From assembly GCA_030068075.1 (NCBI GenBank), contig CM057831.1, positions 11,265,370-11,329,369 of the forward strand: a stretch of 64,000 nt of DNA, read 5' to 3'. This DNA comes from Paguma larvata. Lineage: Eukaryota; Chordata; Mammalia; Carnivora; Viverridae. The notes beneath the pieces are model-generated. The model was not told the origin of the DNA, did not search any database, and saw only the letters and a program-made list of their open reading frames with translations. The position numbers and the translations under genes were made by a program. Position 1 is the stretch's first letter. Each line of letters opens with the position of its first letter. Positions 11,244 through 22,797 of the stretch are shown piece by piece.

Positions 11244-11480
11244 TTTAAAAAAAATTTTTTTTAATGTTTATTTATTTTTGAGAGAGACAGAGAGACAGAG
11301 CGTGAGCTGGGGAGGGGCGGAGAGAGAGGGAGACGCAGAATCCGAAGCAGGTCCAGGTTTTGAGCCGTCAGCACAGAGCCCGACGTGGGGCTCGAACTCA
11401 CAGACCGCGAGATCATGACCTGAGCCGAAGCCGGGGGCTTAACCGGCAGAGCCACCCAGGCGCCCCCCGACCCCCACCCC
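11244..11480 (-). mobile_element. Felid SINE with perfect 18-bp duplication
   Basis: Reversed poly-A/AAATAAAC tail, GA-rich body, reversed B box (ggctcgaactcacagaccgc) and reversed head gccacccaggcgcccc. An 18-bp target-site duplication, caccccgttctttctctt, is intact at 11226-11243 and 11481-11498, so the insertion is fairly young. Confidence 0.95.
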
Positions 11481-11559
11481 CACCCCGTTCTTTCTCTTCA
11501 TGGCACTTGCAGATTTTTATAATTGTGAGTTATCATTATTATTAAGCACATAAGCTTGT

Positions 11560-11705
11560 TTAACGCCTGCCTCCCCCCGGGTATAAACTACAACAGGGCA
11601 CGAGTCGTGTTTGGTGTGGTTTCTTGTTGCTTTCCCAGCATCCCGTTCAGCGCTCGGAACGCAATGGAAGCTGAAGGAATAATTTGCGGATACGTTACTT
11701 GAGGA
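11560..11705 (+). repeat. L2 3'-end remnant
   Basis: gtataaactacaacagggca, cgtgtttggtgtggtttctt and ttcccagcatcccgttcagc follow the L2 tail pattern. Confidence 0.55.
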
Positions 11706-12145
11706 CCTCTCCGCCCACCCGCCCTCACTAGAAACATCTACCAGGCTAGACTCTCTTGTTCACTGCGAAACCTGAGCACACGGAAGGCAATAAATACGTG
11801 GGGTTTTTTTGTTTTTTTTTTTTTTGGAAGTCTGGAATGAACAAACCTCCTTAAATCCCCGCTTTGCCGTGAAGTTCTGTGGCTGAAGACCGTGCTCTGT
11901 TTCCGGCTGCGCCGCTACAACCCAAATGCCCAGACAGGCTCTCTGTGCCCCTCAGCACCCTCTTGTCCTTATCCCGTGTTCTCCTCTGCCCCGGTCCAGG
12001 CGAAGTGCCCACCATCCTCTCCCCAGTACCCGCTCAGGCCGCCTGCAGGCCTCTGCTGGGCCCGAGGCCTTCCCTTTTCCCTTCCCTCAGAGTTTTACCT
12101 AAAGGTCCTTCCTTTCCAAGCTCCTTCCAAAAAGCATGTGTGTGC

Positions 12146-12468
12146 ACCTATGTGGAACTTGAGAAACTTAACAGAAAACCATGGGGGAAGGGAAGGGGAA
12201 AAAAATAGTTACCAACAGAGAGGGAGGCAAACCATAAGAGACTCTTAAATACAGAGAACGAACTGAGGGGTGATGGGGGGGCAGGGGAGAGGGGAGAGGA
12301 GAGAGTGGGTGATAGGCATTGAGGAGGGCACTTGTTGGGATGAGCACTGGGTGTTGTATGGAAGTTGTGGGAATCTACTTCTGAAGCCAAGACCACACTG
12401 TATACACTGTATCTTAGCTAATTTGACAAGAAATTATATTTAAAAATAATAATAATAATAATAAAACC
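12146..12468 (+). mobile_element. Carnivore L1 3'-UTR tail (5'-truncated LINE-1)
   Basis: The sequence contains gagggaggcaaaccataaga, gactcttaaatacagagaac, gggcacttgttgggatgagc and actgggtgttgtatggaagt, which is the recognisable 3' UTR of carnivore LINE-1. It ends in an ATA-repeat tail. No ORF2 sequence is retained. Confidence 0.88.
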
Positions 12469-12584
12469 AAAAGTGTGTGTGTGTCTAATAGCCCTTTGCC
12501 CCTATGGAGGATTTCTGTTTGGAAAAAAACTTTTTGCATACATGATAGTATTCAAGACGAAAGGTAGCAAGATTGGCAGTGCGG

Positions 12585-12660
12585 GCATCTTACGAGCGTA
12601 GAGACTGGGAAACCAAGGCTCAGAGAGGTTTTGTTAGTCATTTACATGCCTGGGATTGTG
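12585..12660 (-). repeat. MIR fragment
   Basis: gactgggaaaccaaggctca followed by gagaggttttgttagtcatt resembles the reversed MIR core. Confidence 0.5.
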
Positions 12661-12702
12661 ACTTATTTGTGGATCACGAAAGCAGTTTGGTTTAAAGAAA
12701 AA

Positions 12703-12911
12703 GGGGCGCCTGGGTGGCTCAGTTGGTTCAGCATCTGACTTCAGCTCAGGTCATGATCACACAGTTTGCGAGTTCAAGCCCCACAACGGGCTCTGTGCCG
12801 ACAGCTCAGAGCCTGGAGGCTGCTTCGGATTCTGTGTCTCCCTTTCTCTCTGCCCCTCCCCAGCTCACGCTCTGTCTCTCTCTCTCTTTCAAAAATAAAT
12901 AAACGTAAAAA
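12703..12911 (+). mobile_element. Felid SINE, full length
   Basis: Head ggggcgcctgggtggctcag, CT-rich segment, and tail CAAAAATAAATAAACGTAAAAA. Close to consensus. Confidence 0.94.
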
Positions 12912-13417
12912 CAATTTTTTAAATTACCAAACCAGCTTAAAAAAAAGGAAAGAAACAGAGAGAGAGAAAAGAAGAAGATACAAGATAAATATATCACACA
13001 TACTAGGAATAAGTATTATTGGTGAAACGTGTGTGCGTAGGTACAGGTTGTGAGGTAAGACGTATTTCTTACCGGGGGTCATGGTCAAAGTGACGGCGTT
13101 GCACGGCACGCTGAAGGTTACCTAGCGGAGTGTAAGCACCACCAGTTAGAGCGGAGGCTGAGACCAAGCAGGGAGGCGCCAGAGGTGGGAGCCAGCCAGG
13201 CAGCGGGATCCAAATCTCGGAGGCGCCATTTTGGGCCCCGGGGGAGGCTGGGTACTCCAGGGGAAGGCAGCTGCGGGTCTTGTGAGGGTGAGAGGTGCTA
13301 TCCATTGTTCTAGAGAGGCCTCAGCTGCAGAAGCATCTGTGTGAAGAGGCCTAGAGCGGAGCAGGGCACCGGTGCAGGGGCAGGCGGGGAGCCCCAGGCT
13401 GGTCACCTCAGGCCCGC

Positions 13418-13555
13418 CTGGACGCTCGTTAGAACTGAGGCTTCTCAGGTCCCACCCCAGACGTCTAGAATTAGAAACTCTGAGGGGCGGCCCAGCGATC
13501 TGTGTTTAACAAACCCGCCAGGTGATTCTGAGGCATAGCATTTGAGACCTCTTTT
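13418..13555 (+). repeat. MER5-type hAT fossil
   Basis: gaattagaaactctgaggggc and aacaaacccgccaggtgatt are near-diagnostic for the MER5A/B body. Confidence 0.75.
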
Positions 13556-16474
13556 CCTGGGGACGCCGTTTGGCACTCTCTGTTTGGCGTGTCTGGGAAT
13601 AGCCAGGGAGGGTCTGGCCCAAAAGCAGGGCTGGCCTGTTGCTGGAAAACGGAAGTCCAGGTCTCCGATTTGGGCCTTTGGATATAAAATCCAAGGCTGT
13701 TGCCACCGTTTCTGGGGCACATTCCCGCGCTGCACTTACGTGGGTGGAGACGGTGGGTTTACCTTTCATACTCTGTCGCCTCCCACACTGCTGGCCTCGG
13801 CCCACCCCGGGTCTGCGGATACAGTACGTTCATATATACGGCTTTGCAAAGGTTCTCAAGTTGCACGTGTCCATGAGTGTGCAAACTCTCGGATGTGTGT
13901 CTGTTCTGCCTTCTCCATTAGACAAAGTGCTCCCGGCGCAGAGGCCGAATCGTGCCCGCCTTGATCTTCACACGTCCCCTCTGGCAGAGGTTCAGCTCAG
14001 AGTCGGTATGCAAACACCTGACCAAGCACCCGACTCACTCTCTAACCCTGGCCACACAGCCCACCCAGAGGCCGAGGTTCCCAAGCACACTCAGGGCTCC
14101 TATAACCTTGAGGTAACCTTGATGTGCCTACCAGCACCTGCAACCCATTTCCTCCCCGCAGGACTCCTACCTGTTACCTAATGAGAGAGGAGCTATGCGT
14201 GGGTGCCGCCACTGAGAACCTTCACCGCCCCACTTCCTGTGTTGATTTGTATTGTGCTTTTGGGTCCCTGGTGCCTGAGTGAGCTGTTAACACTCACAAC
14301 TACTTCCTACTATTGCCTGAAGTTCAATTTCCACATGTATGATAATGTGATAAAAATACCTTAACACCCTGTGAGTCTTCAGAGGATGGAAGGAAATACT
14401 GTGTGCGGATTTAGCATAGCTCACGGCACATACATAGTAAGTACCCCATGAACAGCTCGGAGAGGGTGTAGGCCGAGTTTTCTCCTTGGGTAGCCAGATA
14501 AGTGCCTACCTACCCTTTGCAAAACAGTCTCTGAGACAAGGTCGTGTGGTCTGGGGGACGGATCCTCAGGTCTGGGGTCAGCAGGGTTGCTTCCCACCCT
14601 CACTCTGCCAATTCCTTGCTCCATAATCACGAGCGAGGGCCTGAGTCTGTTTTGTCGTCCCCCACCCCTGTCCGAAATTCCATCAGGGGCGATGCCAATA
14701 CCTCGCACGCAAGGTGTTTTGAGGATTAAATAGGATTAAATGTGAAATGAAGTTAAATATGAAATTAAATGTCAAAATCGCAGAGCTTTGTACATCAGTA
14801 AATGCCAAGCAAATGTCATTGTTGTTCTCTTTTGGTGCCTAGAGAGGTGCCCGGGGCTCCCCGAGGCCCACTCGCTGGGGTGGCGGTGGGGGGGCTAGGG
14901 AGCTCTGCTCTGAACAGTTGGGAAAAACTCAAAGAAGACCACAAGATCTATGTCCAGATCGGGAGAAGAGAGCGCCTCAGGTCAGTGAAAGAATAGGTGA
15001 AACCCCCCCAACCCATTCCCTGCACCCCCTCCTCTGCAGAACAGCTTAATTTTCCTGTGGACTGTGGGAAATGGACTCTAAGACAAGTGATTCTATCTGG
15101 TGTCTGAGATAAATAGAGATTTAACCCAAGCCGTGAACTGTGAAGTCAAATAACAGAAAAATTCACCGGAGTTAATTGGCGCTAAGCAGCAGCCACCGAA
15201 GGCAGACACAAGCCCGTTCCTGGCAGACCCGCAGCAGTCTTGTTGATGAGAAGCCTGGAAAACAATTCAGCCTTGGGTAGGCTACCCATGGTGTGGGGAT
15301 TGGGAAGCCACATAGTAGAAATAGAAACAAGTTGCACGTTGAAATAAAATTTGGGTGGTATGATCTGGAAGCTTTCCCTCCTGCCCCCACCCAGCTGTCT
15401 GATTATCACACATTGGTGGGACCCCTGCGGTCTCATCTTTAAAGTGAAGGCATCTCAGCCTAGGCATTCCCTCTCTATTGGGGGTGGGGTGCTCGTCTGA
15501 TCTGATGGGTTCGAAGCTCATAAGGCCATCTTTTCGACCAGAGGCAATTACTCTCTGGACCTTCTAACGCAACGTTAGAATTCATGGTCAAGAGGTGTTT
15601 ATCCATTTAGGGTAAATTTTGTTGACCACCAATGCCCAGTGGCTGGGACAAGTGGGCTCTGGGGACCAACAGTATGTCTCGGCTTCTGGAGAAGCAGGAA
15701 GGAACGTCTGAATGGGTCCATGGTGCAAGAAGCATCCGGAAGTCAAAGGACCAGAAGGGCATTTGGGGGACAGTCACAGTTCCCTCTGTCCATAAAACCC
15801 AGGCCAACCATTGAGAAGCTAGTAGACACCTCGCCGCCCCACACCATCACAGCTGAAACTACTCCCAGAGCCTGCTGCTGCACCTAAGAAGTAGTCCTGA
15901 CCCTCCTCACGAACTCCTCGTCTGGGCCTGCAATGCATCATGGGAAATGGGCAACTGTGAGAAGAATAGGAGAGGAGAAGGCCCCAAGAGCAATTCCTAT
16001 CTTGTCCCAGGCACGCTCCGACCTCCCACCTCCTCTTGCTGCCCTTCGTCACCATGATCACTACCATCGCCACACCCCCACATGGTTTGTCATGCAATCC
16101 TCATCATCTCCCATGCCCCCTACCCATGCCCCCTCCCCTCTGGCAACATCAGGTCTTCGGTCTATCCAAACCTTCAATGGCCAGCTCATGTCCTACTTCT
16201 TCCGTGAAGTCTTCCCTGGCCTTCGAGAACAACGGGTCTCTCACGCAGGAAGCAGAGCTCTGTGTTTGTCGTTGTCCCACCCGTATTTTCCATCGGGACT
16301 CGGGTAGACCGAAGAACGGCATGCTTGTCTGAGTGGTTAACACATCATCGGGTGACCGAATCGGGATTTGGACAGTTGCCCTTCACAGGCTAGATGATCC
16401 AGGCAAACCATCAAAATGAAGTTTGCTAGGCATGTTGTGAACGGGAGCGGGAGCCTATAGGAAAGCCCACTTTA
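13556..16474. other. Intergenic DNA with a MIR-like stretch
   Basis: Mostly unique sequence. A MIR-like plus-strand stretch lies at about 14560-14820 (ttccttgctccataatcacg ... ttgaggattaaatagg). I see no splice-flanked conserved coding exon and no RNA gene. Confidence 0.45.
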
Positions 16475-16702
16475 TTTTTATTTATTTATTTATTTATTTT
16501 TAATGTTTATTTATTTTTGAGACAGAGACAGAGCATGAGTGGGGGAGGGCAGAGAGAGAGGGAGACACAGAATCCGAAGCAGGCTCCAGGCTCTGAGCCG
16601 TCAGCACAGAGCCCGACGCGGGGCTCGAACTCACAGACCGCAAGATCATGACCTGAGCCGAAGTTGGACACTCAACCGACTGAGCCACCCAGGCGCCCCA
16701 GA
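16475..16702 (-). mobile_element. Felid SINE with target-site duplication
   Basis: Reversed (TTTA)n and AAATAAAC tail, reversed B box and reversed head gagccacccaggcgcccc. The 13-bp duplication aaagcccacttta is at 16462-16474 and 16703-16715. Confidence 0.95.
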
Positions 16703-16868
16703 AAAGCCCACTTTAATCACGGGCATATACGTATGGAGTCTTGAACAGACAAACTTTTATCTTTGTATATTTCGTCCCAGTCAGATAACATGGGGACTGA
16801 TAACCAGAAATCACCTGGAGGCTGACGAGGGACTCAGAAATCACATCCTTTAAAGAATTGACTGAAGA

Positions 16869-17092
16869 GGGGTGCCTGGGTGGCTCAGTCGGTTGAGCGG
16901 TGACTTTGGCTCAGGTCATGATCTCGCGGTCTGTGAGTTCGAGCCCCGCGTCGGGCTCTGTACTGACGGCTCGGAGCCTGGAGCCTGCTTCGGATTCTGT
17001 ATCTCCCTCTCTCTTTGCCCTTCCCCTGCTCATACTCTGTCTCTATGTCTCTCAAAAATAAATAAACGTTAAAAAAAAACTTAAAAAAAAAA
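16869..17092 (+). mobile_element. Felid SINE with near-perfect duplication
   Basis: Head ggggtgcctgggtggctcag and tail CAAAAATAAATAAACGTT then poly-A. The flanks are aagaattgactgaag (left, 16854-16868) and aagaatgactgaag (right, from 17093), one base different. Confidence 0.94.
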
Positions 17093-18927
17093 AAGAATGA
17101 CTGAAGACACGCAGAATGTGTATTTCGAAGAGGAGAGAAGACTAATGCGCTGTGCCATCCATCTTCGGAAGGTGCTTATTACACAGTCAGGATGGAGGCA
17201 GTGCCGGGACCTCTGGGATGAGTTACAGGGAGACACGCTTTGACTCGGCGTGAGGAATATGCTTGTAACAATGAAATCACCCTGCCTTAAAATGCAATCT
17301 CTTGAAAGGAACAAGTGTCTCACCCTTAGTGATGTTTGTCCAAGGCCGGGTGACCGTGTGATATGTACGTGATGACAAGAATCTTGCATGTGCTGGGGGT
17401 GGGGGAGGGGGAATGAGAAGGGGCTGGTTCATCTTCCAAATTTCCTTCCAGTTCCCGTATGATTCTGTATGCTGTACTCTTTCCTAGTCGATGCCCTTGG
17501 AGTAGCAGAAACTAAGTTGAATGGATCAATGGTTTGGAGGGGCGGGGATCTCGGGGTGTGAGGCTGGAAGAAGGGGGAGCGCTTAGCCAGCATGGGACCC
17601 AGGAAACATTGCGGCTGCTCCCTGCTGAGCATTTTAGGACTGGAAATAACAGCAGAGGCACTCCCACCCCTGGTCCTTGGGTCCTTCCTCCTTGAAAGCA
17701 GTTGCTGAAGGCGGTGAGTGAATCAAGAGGGGAAAGACAGGACCCAACAGCACGGGCAGAAGCCTGGAATGCCTCGAGTTGGTGAAATCCAGGAAAGCTG
17801 TATCTGTTGGGGGGGCCGTGGGGGTCAGAAACGAGGTGAATAGGAGGAAAAGAGGAGGAGGTGAATAGAGAGGAAAAGATGAAGGAAGGCACTAGAAAAG
17901 GTGGAGTCCCAGAGAACGGTAATTTGGCTGGGAAGGACGAGGACAAGAGTGAAGAAGCAGCATGTCCTGCGTGGGCACCCCTGTGTGCCCACGGTCACTG
18001 TTTTTAAGTCATCATGGACCAAGAGAGGAAATGCCCCCTCCCGGAAGAACAGGCGCAAAGATGAGTCGCAGTGGGGAAACCGATCAATGCCACGAAGGGG
18101 TTTCTTAAAGGAAGGGGTCCTCAGACAGGACAGAGTTGAGGGAAAGGAGAGGGTCACGTGAGCCTCTGAGAGTGGCAGCCCGGTGGAGGACAGGAAACTG
18201 AACGTGCGCTGAGGAGGGCTGGGTTCGGGTCCCTGCTCTGCCACAGGTGAGTTGTGGGTCCTGGGGATGGTCCTCTCCCATTCTGAGCCTCCGGATCCTC
18301 CTGTGTAAAACTCTCCTCCAGCCGGGTAGCGTCTGCTGTCAATAATTAAGTGCCAACCGAGTTCATTTGTAGCCGAAACATCATTCTTTTGAGTCAGAAG
18401 ACGACCTGCGACTGTTTATGTCTTTGTGCTGGTAAGTTGGGTGATTTTATTTTGGTCTTCCAGTAATGTTTTCATGTTGTTCCCTTTGTAAGTTTCTAAC
18501 CTTTCTCTCCTCAGCTTGAGCTGGAGAGGGAAGAGGCTTTGCCCCTGAGCAGGCAAAAGGATGGTAGCAAGTGGGATGACCAAGGGTCCCCATTTGCCCC
18601 AGAGTGAGGGGTTTCCCAGGACAAGGGACTTTCGGTCGGTGGCAAACCGGATGACTGGTCACCCTAGTGGCGAGAAAGGTGAAGGCCTGGAGGTGACTTG
18701 GGGAGGAGGTCCTGGAAGGGCTCGCCTCCTGTTCCCTTTCTATGTGGAGTTTCCCTCGTTGCCCCACTGGCTGGTGTGGTGGTTTTCATTATAAGGTACA
18801 ACTAACTCCCTTATTGGGAGATCCAGGGAGGAGAGGCGAGGGGCAGCCTTCATCTCAGTCACAAGCCCCATTGAGACAACTCTTGCCAGGAAAGAAGCTG
18901 AAATGCTTGACTAGCACTGATGCTACG
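17093..18927. other. Proximal upstream region of CXCR5
   Basis: Non-coding sequence upstream of the CXCR5 promoter. It contains a MIR fragment (about 18195-18315, gggttcgggtccctgctctg). No additional CXCR5 exon is evident. Enhancer activity is plausible by position but not demonstrable from sequence. Confidence 0.45.
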
Positions 18928-18937
18928 GGGATTTTCC
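18928..18937 (+). promoter_or_regulatory. Perfect NF-kappaB motif in the CXCR5 promoter
   Basis: GGGATTTTCC fits the GGGRNWYYCC consensus exactly and lies about 240 bp upstream of the CXCR5 start codon. The human CXCR5 (BLR1) promoter is known to depend on NF-kappaB plus Oct-2/Bob1, so this is a likely functional equivalent. The equivalence is inferred. Confidence 0.6.
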
Positions 18938-18947
18938 CTTTTTCTTC

Positions 18948-18980
<33 letters not shown>

Positions 18981-19010
18981 GAAAAGACCCAATGGAAAAA
19001 AAAAAAAAAA
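18948..19010 (+). repeat. A-rich block (poly-A, AAAAG repeats, poly-A)
   Basis: A 14-base A run, AAAAG-type repeats, a short unique spacer (acccaatgg), then a 15-base A run. It separates the kappaB motif from the octamer-like site. It may be a retroposon tail remnant, but no SINE body is attached. Confidence 0.9.
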
Positions 19011-19070
19011 GCGATGAGCTGTGAGGCAGACGGCGGGTCCTACGCAGCCCCAGGAGACAGCGCGCAGCTC

Positions 19071-19113
19071 ATTTGTTTAAATTTGCAGCTGACGGCTGCC
19101 ACCGCGCTATAGA
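19071..19113 (+). promoter_or_regulatory. Candidate CXCR5 core promoter: TTTAAA box, octamer-like site
   Basis: ATTTGCAG at 19081-19088 is one base off the octamer ATTTGCAT. It overlaps an AT-rich TTTAAA box at 19077-19082, and a CTATAG sequence follows at 19108. A non-canonical octamer is an established element of the human promoter. The transcription start cannot be fixed from sequence; a start near 19100 would give a 5' UTR of roughly 70 bases, while a start nearer the kappaB motif would give a longer one. Confidence 0.45.
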
Positions 19114-19175
19114 CACCAGGCGGAGAGCCTCCCAACATCAGACAGTGACCAGCCTGGTGACGTACAGCTACAAGC

Positions 19176-19232
19176 ATGAACTACCCCTTAACCCTGGACA
19201 TGGACCTTATCAACTACAACCTGGAGGACCTG
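19176..19232 (+). CDS. CXCR5: CXCR5 coding exon 1 (residues 1-19)
   Basis: The ATG at 19176 opens MNYPLTLDMDLINYNLEDL, followed directly by a consensus donor (CTG|GTGAGT) in phase 0. The N-terminal seven residues equal those of human CXCR5, which fixes the start. This short exon encodes the outer N-terminal tail of the receptor, which is rich in acidic residues and tyrosines and contacts CXCL13. Compared with human, two residues are added around the INYN segment, giving an additional tyrosine (Y14). The exon is too short to be found by length alone; it was identified by the peptide and the donor site. Confidence 0.95.
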
Positions 19233-22200
19233 GTGAGTAGAGACCGATGGTCGCCTGGGGCCCTCCTTGGAATTCTCAGTTTCCTGTGCCCAGGGCTCAG
19301 GGAAGAGGGGGTGGCTCTGCAGTCCCCCTCCCGCTGGGGATAGACGGGTCCAGCAGCACCTGCCTTGTAAGACCGTCTTTCCCATTCCATGGAGGAAGCA
19401 GATAAGTAGGTCCGTTGCTTTAAATAGACACTCTTTAGCAGGGATCAGAAGTAAGGGTTCTGGTCCTGTATCCTCCCCGGCTTGCTGGGCGACCTGGAAC
19501 AAGTCCCTTTGCCTCTTCGTTCTTCAGAAGAAGATCCTCTTCTTATTTTTCAGGGCCGGAAGAAGGGCTTAGATGGGCAAGTGCTTTGGAAGTGTTCTTA
19601 CTGTCAGGAACCGGGGCCTTGCTTGTTCCGATATATTTATTCATGTCTTGCTGTATGATTATCATCAGGGCCCTACATTCTGTGTTGAATGGAGAAACTG
19701 AGGGTTCGGTCCCAGTCCTCCAGTAGCTTACGGTCTACCCACGAAGACAAAAACCCCACTCACTGAAAGCTCTTAGACAGTAATTATGTGCTAACCCAAG
19801 GAGCTGTGAGGCCAGGTGGGCAGCAAGGGAGGGCACGGCAGGGGGCGGGGGGGGGGAGTCAGAGTCAGGGGGGCACGGGGGTGCCCAGATTGGTGGGAGA
19901 ACTCTGTGAGACTCCTAGAAATGTTTTAAAGCTTGGTGTGGTCCCCGTCAGAAAAGTGGAATCTCTAGAGGTGAGGCGTTCTCGGACGCGCTAAGGAAAT
20001 GATGCCCAGAATGGCCCTCCGTGACGCACCCAAGTCCCTCCCGTGAAGCAGAGGTGGTTCAGCTGGCTTGGCTGTCACCGGGCTCCCCAAGGAGGTGTGT
20101 CGGGAAGAGCTCGACCAGAGACCCTGGAGCTCTTGTGTATCGGCAGGACAGGGCTCTTTTTGAGGATCTTCAGGGAACTTCTTTCTTCGTGTCCCCCCAT
20201 GGCCAATGGCACTTCTAGGAAAAGGACTTCTCTTTGAGCCTCACTCTGGGCTGGCTCAGAAAAGATCCAAACCCTTTCTCCCATGCCCCCTTGCTTTCCC
20301 GAGCCTACACTCACCCTGAAATGTTCTCCAACACCCTCCAGTTCCACCGGCTGGAGTCCATGCTGGAACTCTACCCACCATGTTCCCAGACATGCCTCTC
20401 CCTTGCCCAGATCCCAGAGCTTGGGGAGCTCGTGGAGAACGCGAGGGGAAGAGCTAATGATCCCCAGTCTGATCCCTCAGACCCAATAAGATAAAAGCAG
20501 AGCCAGAACCATCAGTCTAAGCTGGCCTGCTGCTTAGCCTGTGGGAGCCAACGTGAAATGAAAATGCAGGACCCCTTGTCCAAAAATTATCAAGAATTTC
20601 AAGAGAGCAAGAGCAGAGCACTAAACCAAGCGTGGAGTGTACTCTTCTAAGTACAGAGTCCTGGGTGACTGCACGGGTCACATGCCCATGAAGTCGCCCC
20701 TGAGAGTAACGAAAGAATCTGTGGGCAATACCCTAAATCAGGCTAAAACCCCACCGCCCTGACGTGGGCCCCCCGTTCCCACCCCGGCCCCCAGTCCTGG
20801 CCCCTGGCCTCACCTGAGTAGGTTAGTGGATGTTTTCCTCTGCCCCTGGCTTTGCGCTGACCACGAACCCTGACCCAGTTGGACGCGTAGTAACCAACCC
20901 AAGATCTGGCCGCTCCTGGCTTCTGAGAAACCTCAAGAGTTTCCCCTAACTGCATGCCCCACTCCACGGCGTGACCTACTAGAGACAGGTGGTGGCAGAG
21001 GGCAGGGGACGACAGGGCATGTCCCGTATATTAGAGAAGACCTCCAGCCCAGGGAGAGAGACCCGGCTACTTGCTGTGTGTCGCAAGTCAAACAAGCAGT
21101 GTTGGGCCCGGCATCCCAGCGTGCCCAGCCGCCCCCCCTCCCCGCTCAGGGTCTAGTCGGGAGCGCGGGCGCCCTGGGACCATCCAGGTTTCTGGAGTTC
21201 TTCCTCGACCGGCTCTCACGCCTCATCCTGCCTTCACTCACACCCTAGACGCTCTGTCTCTAGGGGCTCTCCCTCAGGCGCCCAGACCCTCTCTCTGCAC
21301 CCCACCCACTCACAGCAGGGCCTTGCAAAGTTTTAACAGCCGTCTGGACAGTGTCTGACCGCACAGAGGCCCTGCGATGGCAGGGTAACGGAACAGTCTG
21401 GCACATAGTAGCTTCTCCATGCGTACAGATTTATTTATTTGTTGAGGGAGGGGGAGTCACCTGTACCGGGATCTCAATAAGGATGTATTGATTCGTGATG
21501 CATCGAAGGTCTTAGCCTACCATTTCTGTCTGAAGTGAGTCTAACTTCTATTCTTTTTACCTCCCAGTCCCCTTCTTGTCCTTGTCCAAACCAAGTACTG
21601 GTTCACTTTCCTAGAACATTGGATTCTACACTCGAATGTTAGGGCCCTTGACTGTAGCCAGCGTCGGTCATCCTGGCTTCCCTTCCACCTGGGATGGGTG
21701 TACCAGGGACCTGTCCTGCTAGGAAGGCAGGTCTAAGCAGACCAGGAAAAGTCTCTGTCCACAGGAACCTTGATCTGAGAGTGCGGAGCCTCCTCCGGAC
21801 CACCCCGAGGCCTGGGCTGGGGGACCTCCAGGGACGGGGCATAAACCTCACCTCCGGCCCCTCCGCATGCCAGCCAGGAGGGGAAGCTGCTAAAGAGCAG
21901 CACGAATCTGGTCCAATCTCAGGACCTGGACTCCCCTTTCCTCTCCTCAGCGATGGTCCCCCCCAAACCATTTCACTGTGGGCAGAGCATCACAGGCTGC
22001 AAGGCCTGTCCACGTGTGTCACCTCGTTTCATCAAGAAGGTGTAAGGAAGAGGAACTGAAACCATCTCGGGCTGTCTCGGGCTATGCCTTGGGGGAGGGG
22101 AGGATCCCCCACCCCAAATAGATCAAAAGTCCCAGAGGAATCCCAGTGGAGGAGACCCCAGCTGGAGGTGATTTGAGGAATCGGAGATGAGGGAGAGACC

Positions 22201-22570
22201 CAGGTCCAGCCTGCGGTGGGGTCGGTGTTGGGGGGAGTCTGGGCTCAGGCATCCAGACAACCATCTCCACTAGGAACTCTCGCCTTCCTTAAAGACACAG
22301 ATCCTACCCCTCTGGCCGAATGGCATAAAAAGCAGCCACGGATTAGGCACTGAGAATCAGGAGACAAGAACCAATAGTCTTTCGGGAATGACCGGACGAA
22401 ATATTTCAAGTGGGTGCTGACCCAGGAGATGGCTGCTATACACAGCTGGGAGAGGCATCTACCTCTCCCTCAGGCTGGGTGACTGTCTCCAAAGTTCAAA
22501 TTGAGTTTGGGGTGCCACATAGGGATCCCCCCCAAACCTAAAGACTCAGTGCAAAGGTAGAAGTAGCTTT

Positions 22571-22797
22571 GGGGCGCCTGGGTGGCTCAATTGGTTAAGC
22601 CTCCAACTCTTGGTTTCGGCTTAGGCCATGATCTTGCGGTTTGTGGGTTCGAGCCCCGTGTCGGGCTCTGCGCTGACAGCGTGGAGCCTGCTCAGTATTC
22701 TCTCTCTCCCTCTCTCTCTCTCTCTGCCCCTCTCCTGCTCATGCTCTCTCTCTCTCTCTCTCTCTCTCTCAATAAATAAATAAATATTAAAAAACAA
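22571..22797 (+). mobile_element. Felid SINE in the CXCR5 intron, perfect 18-bp duplication
   Basis: Head GGGGCGCCTGGGTGGCTCAA and long CT runs, ending in CAATAAATAAATAAATATT. The 18-bp duplication aaaggtagaagtagcttt is perfect at 22553-22570 and 22798-22815, suggesting a recent insertion. Confidence 0.96.
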
